Below are positions 59,274-64,000 of a stretch of DNA of 64,000 nucleotides, in pieces (the stretch's first letter is position 1; each line of letters opens with the position of its first letter). The translations under genes were made by a program, and so were the position numbers. Source of the stretch: Anaerosolibacter sp. (GTDB lineage Bacteria > Bacillota > Clostridia > Peptostreptococcales > Thermotaleaceae). The stretch lies in NCBI RefSeq assembly GCF_029240175.1, contig NZ_JARBTM010000016.1, positions 62,001 through 126,000 on the forward strand, given 5' to 3'. Under the pieces are notes generated by a model. It searched no databases. It saw only the letters and a list, made by a program, of their open reading frames with translations, and had not been told where the DNA came from.

Positions 59274-60362
59274 TTACTTCTTCACAGCAAATTTGAACTT
59301 ATGCCACGGTTCTATCTTATCAATCAGATAGATTTCCTCCTCAGCAATTCTGCCTACCACATTGGTTTTTCCACTATTCTCCATATCCTTCAATGCCACC
59401 TGCAGCTCTCCTGCATAGCGGTCATACAAGGAGCTTTCAATCAGTATATCCCCTCTGCGAATCGATTTTATATGGGCAGCCTCAAAGTGATGGTTTTTAT
59501 ATTTTACCCTGCTTTGGGTGGAACGTATCATATAGTCGGATACATCCCCCCGATTAAAATGAACCTCATCTAAAATAATCTTTCTCTCAATATTTGAAAT
59601 CCCCTCTGTCAACACTGCTCTTAATGTGAGCATCTCCTTATTTAATTCACTTAACGTCCTTAACTCGTCTTCCGAGGCAAAGGCATTGGCAATGATTACA
59701 TCATCAATCAAGCCTGTATGAAATAGGTCTTTTGCCTGTACTTCAATAGGCAAATTTCTATGTTCTTCTAAAGTGCACAGTCCCTCATTCAGGGGCCACG
59801 GGCCAAAAGCTGCTTCTTTTGAAGATACAAAGGCAGCCGTTCGTATACCATAATCCTTGAATTGTTTCGAGCATTTCATGAAGTGCTTTCTGGAAAGCCC
59901 CGTATATCGGTGAGGATAGAAGTTATGACATCCAATAATATGTTCCTTATTCGGATGATAGGTTAAGATATTATCAACATACTTTGTTCCGCTGCTCATG
60001 TTTAGCTCTATTTTTAAGCCATAGGGATTGAAGGTCATGATACTTTCCTCCATTCCGCTAAAGCCAAGGTCCAATCTTATTCCTGAAACACCCAGGTCCT
60101 TAAAAAACTTTAAATCTCTATAGGATATGCTAAAATCTTCAAAAACCACAGGGCTCACATCGGCAATGATCTCCATACCTAAAGAACGTCCATGACCCAT
60201 GATTTCCTGGAACTCCTTTAAAACCTGCTCTTTATTTCCTTTTACAGAAATCAGACAGGTAAAAACTCTGGCAAAACCATATTGGGCTGCTAAGGATAGA
60301 TATTCTTTGTGTTCTTCCACGGCAGCCTGCTCAGGATATATAGAAATACCCAATTGTCTCAT
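59274..60362 (-). CDS. mupG: 6-phospho-N-acetylmuramidase, MupG family (DUF871)
   Basis: The 362-residue protein has a TIM barrel with the family start MRQLGISIYPEQAAVEEHKEY, NPYGLKIELNMSSGT and CHNFYPHRYTGLSRKHF, then a C-terminal cap domain. Known MupG hydrolyses 6-phospho-MurNAc-GlcNAc from wall turnover, giving GlcNAc and MurNAc-6-phosphate. Its place before nagA and nagB fits muropeptide recycling. The ATG at 60362 has GGGGGG before it; a GTG at 60404 is less likely. It follows the IIA gene closely. Confidence 0.87.
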   Translation of the reverse strand: MRQLGISIYPEQAAVEEHKEYLSLAAQYGFARVFTCLISVKGNKEQVLKEFQEIMGHGRSLGMEIIADVSPVVFEDFSISYRDLKFFKDLGVSGIRLDLGFSGMEESIMTFNPYGLKIELNMSSGTKYVDNILTYHPNKEHIIGCHNFYPHRYTGLSRKHFMKCSKQFKDYGIRTAAFVSSKEAAFGPWPLNEGLCTLEEHRNLPIEVQAKDLFHTGLIDDVIIANAFASEDELRTLSELNKEMLTLRAVLTEGISNIERKIILDEVHFNRGDVSDYMIRSTQSRVKYKNHHFEAAHIKSIRRGDILIESSLYDRYAGELQVALKDMENSGKTNVVGRIAEEEIYLIDKIEPWHKFKFAVKK

Positions 60363-60404
60363 GCCCATCCCCCCAAGATTTTTATCGGTATCAACCATTT
60401 CCAC

Positions 60405-60713
60405 CTATTTATCCATATGCTTATAAAGGTCTACAAATTCCGTTGCCAAATCCCGCAGAACGATGGCATTCATTAAATGATCCTGGGCATGAACCAATAA
60501 CAAGGATATCTCTACGCTTTTTCCTTGGGCCTCTGCCTGTATCAGCTTTGTCTGCTCACCATGGGCCAAGTCTAGTTTACGATTGGCATCCTCCAAGCAT
60601 GCGGAAGCTTGGGTAAAGTTTCCTTGCTTTGCATGGGCAATGGCCTCCATACTGGAACTCCTGGCTTCTCCGCTGTGTGAAATAATCGTAAAAATTGTTA
60701 CTTCAAAATCCAT
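60405..60713 (-). CDS. PTS enzyme IIA, lactose/cellobiose type
   Basis: The 102-residue helical protein has the active-site histidine in LLVHAQDHLMNA (His75). It should receive phosphate from HPr and pass it to a IIB of a chitobiose or muramyl-disaccharide system. The ATG at 60713 has AGGAG 9 bases upstream; a start at 60734 does not. The IIB is missing and the IIC next to it is broken, so this gene may now be without a functional partner or may serve another system. Confidence 0.88.
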   Translation of the reverse strand: MDFEVTIFTIISHSGEARSSSMEAIAHAKQGNFTQASACLEDANRKLDLAHGEQTKLIQAEAQGKSVEISLLLVHAQDHLMNAIVLRDLATEFVDLYKHMDK

Positions 60714-60768
60714 ACTGATTCGCTCCTCATCCATGATAGTTTAGAAAACTCATGTTAATTTTAAATTC

Positions 60769-61438
60769 TCATGTTATACTGTATTTCCTTCTTAATGCTT
60801 CAAGGACAGGAAGATAAAGGGCATTCATGATAGGGTCCATAATATTGCCCCCATGTAATCCGAAGAACCAGAAAAGGTTGATGAGTATTACCGCCGCCAT
60901 GGCTGACCCTACCCCTTGACTAAATCCTTGGAGAGGCTTTTGAATAAGGTTAAAGATAAGATCATATAAACTATTGCCTCCCAGTTTGGTGATCAAGTAT
61001 CCCAAAATGCCAAATACATATAAGGCAATAACACCAGGTATGACAGCTGCAAAGGCTCTCCCTACTGCCGGCGGAACGTTTTCCGGCATTTTAATCACAA
61101 GATTCTTTTTCATTAACTTTACAAAAATCTCCGTAGCAATAAGGGCAATAATAATACCTGTAAATAGTCCCGTTGCATTTAAATATCCCCAATGGATGTA
61201 TCCCCAGCCAGCCTCTCCATGGGCTTGAGGTGTTACGGCGATAAATGCACCTATGGAGATCAATCCAGCCGCTAAGCCATCGGAGTCATAGCTCTTTGCT
61301 AGGTTATATCCAATGGAAAATACAACGAGTAATGTCATGATGGCGAAAGTTCCCCACCAGATGTTTCCATTGATACCCGATAAATCACCCAAACCTGGCA
61401 CCAATTCTAGATGCGATGGGTACAAAGTGTCTTTCCAT
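60769..61438 (-). pseudogene. Decayed PTS cellobiose-type EIIC
   Basis: An open frame of about 215 residues encodes the middle of a cellobiose-type EIIC: PGLGDLSGINGNIWWGTFAIMT with membrane helices and ending FFGLHGGNIMDPIMNALYLPVLEA. Full EIIC proteins have about 430 residues. The N-terminal piece MERHFVPIASRIGA is present just upstream in another frame (61438-61397), with the following roughly 70 residues deleted. About 130 C-terminal residues are also missing; the frame ends in unrelated residues LRRKYSIT. Two deletions and a frameshift explain this. Confidence 0.75.
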
Positions 61439-61555
61439 ACTCACACTGGTACGGTCTATATGGAGAACTTCGCTGATTTCAAAAGCAGAGATCCCCCTCT
61501 TCATTTTCACTTCTAATTCTTCCAGCATTTTATATACCTTGTCTATCTTTTTCAT
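61385..61555 (-). pseudogene. Hybrid remnant: LevR-like N-terminus joined to EIIC start
   Basis: A 56-codon frame reads MKKIDKVYKMLEELEVKMKR and then GISAFEISEVLHIDRTSVS, the N-terminal helix-turn-helix of LevR-type sigma-54-dependent PTS regulators, and continues as MERHFVPIASRIGA, the start of a EIIC. The rest of the regulator and the IIB gene are gone. A ribosome site is present (GGGGGGATAGG). It marks the scar of a large deletion. Confidence 0.65.
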
Positions 61556-61613
61556 CCTATCCCCCCTTGCATGAAATGTTACGAAGATGTGCCAACAGAT
61601 CAGGGTCGAAGTC

Positions 61614-61687
61614 GTAGGGGTCGCATAGTATGCGACCCGAAAAAACAGCCTAGACCCAAGGCGGGTTGCATGCTATGCAACCCCTAC
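61614..61687. repeat. Paired gtaggg palindrome modules, island F
   Basis: GTAGGGGTCGCATAGTATGCGACCC (61614-61638) faces GGGTTGCATGCTATGCAACCC then CTAC (61662-61687). The two cores differ by complementary base changes in both arms. Confidence 0.8.
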
Positions 61688-61750
61688 AATTTTCAGATCC
61701 AATCTTAATTTTCTGCCTAACAAATTCCTACCCTATATCAATATATAGAA

Positions 61751-61789
61751 TGAGGTATACCAAATATTCATTTATTTCGGTATACCTCA
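61751..61789 (-). terminator. Hairpin after the HPr gene
   Basis: TGAGGTATACC pairs with GGTATACCTCA, with further AAATA/TATTT pairing inside. The T tract is weak, so it may be a processing or stabilising hairpin as well as a terminator. Confidence 0.55.
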
Positions 61790-61807
61790 CTTGTCAAAAC
61801 CATTATT

Positions 61808-62071
61808 TTACGCAGAAAGCTCCTTATCAAACAACTCTTTTATTGCTTCAATCGCATGGGTTTCATCGCTGCCATCCGCTGTGATGATCAGTTCATCGCC
61901 CTTTACTGCACCCATACTTAGAATTCCCATGATACTCTTGGCATTACAGCTTCGTCCCTTTTTTTCCAGTTCAATATGAGATTGAAACTTTTCTGCCAAA
62001 CGCATAAGTAGGGCGGCCGGTCTAGCGTGTAATCCTGTTTCGTGTTGTATAATCACCGTTATTTTCTCCAT
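61808..62071 (-). CDS. ptsH: HPr-family phosphocarrier protein
   Basis: The 87-residue protein has the phosphorylated His15 in ETGLHARPA and Ser46 in AKSIMGILSMG, the site of HPr kinase/phosphorylase that links to carbon catabolite control in Gram-positive bacteria. The fold and length are standard. AGGAGG precedes the ATG. It lies between the IIA-Glc gene and the decayed EIIC, inside the amino-sugar cluster, so it may be a cluster-specific HPr in addition to a general one. Confidence 0.93.
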   Translation of the reverse strand: MEKITVIIQHETGLHARPAALLMRLAEKFQSHIELEKKGRSCNAKSIMGILSMGAVKGDELIITADGSDETHAIEAIKELFDKELSA

Positions 62072-62115
62072 CGATCATTCCTCCTATTTTGTTTAAACCT
62101 CTTCGATCTGTCGTT

Positions 62116-62601
62116 TTACGCTTTTACTTCTACCTTTAAGATCTCACTTTCTCCCCGTTTACAAGGTCCAGCTGTCTTTGATATTTCATGGACCTTTTCC
62201 ATATTGGTGATGATTATTGGCGTAATGGTGGATTTGCCTGCTGCTTCGATGTAGTCTAGATCTACTTCAATTAAAGCATCTCCAACATCTACTTTGTCTC
62301 CCACCTTTGCAATTCTTTGAAATCCTTTCCCCTTTAGCTCCACGGTATCAATACCGATATGGATAAGCACCTCGGCCCCTTCACTGGTTTCAATGCCTAC
62401 TGCATGGTTTGTGTCGAAGATTTGTACCACTTTCCCACTGCAGGGTGATACAACCAAACCATTGGATGGTTTGATGGCAGCCCCGTCTCCCAACATCTTC
62501 TGCGAAAAAACCGCATCGGGTACTTCTTGTAGAGAAATCACTTCACCATCCATAGGTGCTATTATCGTCATGATCTTATTTTTCTTTAAAAATCCAAACA
62601 T
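62116..62601 (-). CDS. crr: PTS enzyme IIA, glucose type
   Basis: The 161-residue protein has the IIA-Glc fold with the two active-site histidines in TNHAVGIETSEG and EVLIHIGIDTVELKG. The start MFGFLKKNK at 62601 follows GGAGG by 6 bases. It should phosphorylate the IIB domain of the NagE-like EIIBC encoded upstream, which carries no IIA of its own in the visible part. It lies between nagB copy 2 and HPr. Confidence 0.92.
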   Translation of the reverse strand: MFGFLKKNKIMTIIAPMDGEVISLQEVPDAVFSQKMLGDGAAIKPSNGLVVSPCSGKVVQIFDTNHAVGIETSEGAEVLIHIGIDTVELKGKGFQRIAKVGDKVDVGDALIEVDLDYIEAAGKSTITPIIITNMEKVHEISKTAGPCKRGESEILKVEVKA

Positions 62602-62654
62602 TTTCATCCTCCTTTACAAACGCTAGTTTCCCTTTATTTATTTTGAAACCGCTG

Positions 62655-63419
62655 TTAGACGGCGAATTCTCTTGTTTGTTTTCCTTGCACAATCGTCAAC
62701 AGAGAGGCTGCTTCCTTTTCAAGAACCATGGTCACATCGGGATGGAGCTGTAGAATAGAGGCAGGTAACTCAGGTGTAATTTTTCCATAGATTGCATCAT
62801 AAATGGCCCGGGCTTTTTCAGCACCTGATGCCATCAATAAAATCTTCCGTGCACCCATAATCGTCTTGATCCCCATACTGATAGCCTGCTTTGGAACGTC
62901 CTCCATGGAAGGAAAAAATCTTGCATTGGCTTCTATGGTATCTTGGTCCAATTCTACCATATGGGTTCTGGCTTCGAACTTTACATCGGGTTCATTAAAC
63001 CCGATATGTCCATTTCTTCCAATACCCAGAACCTGCAAATCAATTCCACCTGCGTTTTTAATTTTTTCTTCATAGTGGGTGCATTCTTCTTCTATATCTT
63101 CGCACATCCCATAGGGAAGATGGGTGCGGCTTAACTCGATATGAATATGCTTAAATAAATTTTCATGCATATAATAGGCGTAGCTTTGAGGGTTATCATG
63201 GGATAGTCTATAATACTCATCTAAGTTAAAGGTGGTTATCTTACTCGTATCCAAGCTGCCTGCTTTATATAAGTCCACCAATTCCTTATACATGCCAAGG
63301 GGCGTTTCCCCCGTTGCAAAGCCTATAACACTCTCCGGCTTGAGGATCATCTGGCTGGCAATAATATTGGCTGCTTTTTTTCCCATTTCTTTATAGTCTT
63401 TTGCAATGATGATTCTCAT
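62655..63419 (-). CDS. nagB: Glucosamine-6-phosphate deaminase, copy 2
   Basis: The 254-residue protein has the same signatures as copy 1 (FNLDEYYRLSHDNPQSYAYY, LGIGRNGHIGFNEP). It has a 13-residue longer C-terminus (LTIVQGKQTREFAV). The ATG at 63419 follows GGAGG by 6 bases. It is adjacent to nagE, so it is probably the main deaminase for imported N-acetylglucosamine, while copy 1 next to nagA and mupG may serve wall recycling. That division is an inference. Confidence 0.95.
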   Translation of the reverse strand: MRIIIAKDYKEMGKKAANIIASQMILKPESVIGFATGETPLGMYKELVDLYKAGSLDTSKITTFNLDEYYRLSHDNPQSYAYYMHENLFKHIHIELSRTHLPYGMCEDIEEECTHYEEKIKNAGGIDLQVLGIGRNGHIGFNEPDVKFEARTHMVELDQDTIEANARFFPSMEDVPKQAISMGIKTIMGARKILLMASGAEKARAIYDAIYGKITPELPASILQLHPDVTMVLEKEAASLLTIVQGKQTREFAV

Positions 63420-63480
63420 GTTCATCCTCCAATCTATTGAACCATACTCATATAGATGACTTTCACCTTATAGTATATCT

Positions 63481-63512
63481 GCATGGCGCACTCCTTACGC
63501 AGCACGCCATGC
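63481..63512 (-). repeat. Intercistronic hairpin between nagE and nagB
   Basis: GCATGGCG and CGCCATGC pair around a 16-base loop with no T tract on either side. It lies directly after the nagE stop codon and may act in mRNA processing or stability rather than termination. Confidence 0.5.
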
Positions 63513-63525
63513 AGCATAAAATCCT

Positions 63526-64000
63526 TTATGCTTTTCTAGCCATTGTCTTTAAAGTGTCTTTGATCTCATCAGCAATCAGCTCCGCCTTTGTTCCTACAAC
63601 CACCTGGAGATTCTTATTGTTCGGTCTTAACACCCCGGAAGCGCCCAATGCCTTCATTTCTTCGTCCTTAACAATGGATGCGTCTCTCAAGGTGATTCTC
63701 AACCGTGTAATACAAGAGTCTATTTCCACAATATTTTCCGGTCCACCCAGTTTCTCTACATATTCTCTGGCCAGTCCCCCAATTCCTTTGTCTGCAATAA
63801 TTTCCGCTGCACTTCCCTCTTCATCATCCATTCTTCCTGGTGTAGGTAAATTCATAGCTTTGATGGCAAATACAAATACGAAATAATAAACTGCCATGAA
63901 TGCCAAGCCTACAGGAATCAGCATCCACCCGTTTGTAGCGAATTTCATGTTGAGTACAAAGTCAATCAAACCTGCTGAAAAACCAAAACCATGTTTAATA
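63526..64000 (-). CDS. nagE: PTS N-acetylglucosamine EIIBC, C-terminal part (partial)
   Basis: The gene runs off the window edge. The visible 158 residues hold the last membrane helices of EIIC (HGFGFSAGLIDFVLN, then a helix around LAFMAVYYFVFVFAI), a linker, and the complete EIIB domain with the phosphorylated cysteine in IDSCITRLRITLRD. It should import and phosphorylate N-acetylglucosamine or glucosamine with the IIA-Glc protein encoded downstream. The absence of a fused IIA fits the free crr gene. A glucose-specific EIIBC is the alternative; nagB next to it favours N-acetylglucosamine. Confidence 0.88.
   Translation of the reverse strand, partial: IKHGFGFSAGLIDFVLNMKFATNGWMLIPVGLAFMAVYYFVFVFAIKAMNLPTPGRMDDEEGSAAEIIADKGIGGLAREYVEKLGGPENIVEIDSCITRLRITLRDASIVKDEEMKALGASGVLRPNNKNLQVVVGTKAELIADEIKDTLKTMARKA

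Overview
The window looks like a chromosomal segment of a low-to-mid GC, spore-forming, anaerobic Gram-positive bacterium of the Clostridia, most like Alkaliphilus and its relatives. That is an inference from gene content: a GerA-type spore germination operon, a Spo0E-like phosphatase, a T-box tyrosyl-tRNA synthetase, a purine riboswitch, SLH-anchored surface proteins, a SipW/TasA-type locus, diaminopropionate ammonia-lyase, and an oxygen-defence set (rubrerythrin-like protein, superoxide dismutase). I found no rRNA, tRNA, CRISPR array, transposase, integrase or phage gene.

Layout. 0-10 kb: a GH3 beta-glucosidase, small regulatory and membrane genes (GNAT, thioesterase, PilZ, YdjM-like, Spo0E-like, TraX-like), the T-box-controlled tyrS, and an operon of a methyltransferase, diaminopropionate ammonia-lyase and a free-methionine sulfoxide reductase. 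10-21 kb: a DUF2680 protein, succinate-semialdehyde dehydrogenase, a rubrerythrin-like protein, a TPR-GGDEF diguanylate cyclase, the gerA tricistron and an exporter ABC protein. 21-27 kb: a probable extracellular-matrix operon (sipW, a TasA/CalY-like fibre protein, a TasA-like protein fused to SLH domains, and a coiled-coil/acidic surface protein), preceded by an attenuator-like leader RNA. 27-34 kb: an orphan PAS histidine kinase, a TetR-controlled ABC-2 exporter operon, and a TelA-family protein. 34-41 kb: a GH18-SLH protein, another SLH protein, small membrane proteins, a VOC enzyme, and an M15 peptidase bracketed by repeat islands. 41-50 kb: superoxide dismutase behind a Fur box, an FtsX/MacB-type ABC transporter with its two-component system, a FAD oxidoreductase, and a guanine-riboswitch-controlled purine permease. 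50-57 kb: a zinc-ribbon protein, a MutS2 relative without the Smr domain, a probable structured non-coding RNA, an M24 peptidase and topoisomerase III. 57-64 kb: an amino-sugar uptake and recycling cluster (nagE end, nagB copy 2, IIA-Glc, HPr, decayed levR/EIIC remnants, IIA-Lac, mupG, nagA, nagB copy 1).

Two features stand out. The matrix operon combines a dedicated signal peptidase, a fibre subunit and a predicted S-layer tether, with RNA hairpins before and inside it. Scattered intergenic islands are built from interchangeable palindromic modules: a constant gtaggg shoulder, variable cores that covary, purine-rich tails and small terminal hairpins. Neither was found by database search; both are read directly from the sequence. 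Convergent gene pairs also often share perfect palindromic terminators that contain both stop codons.
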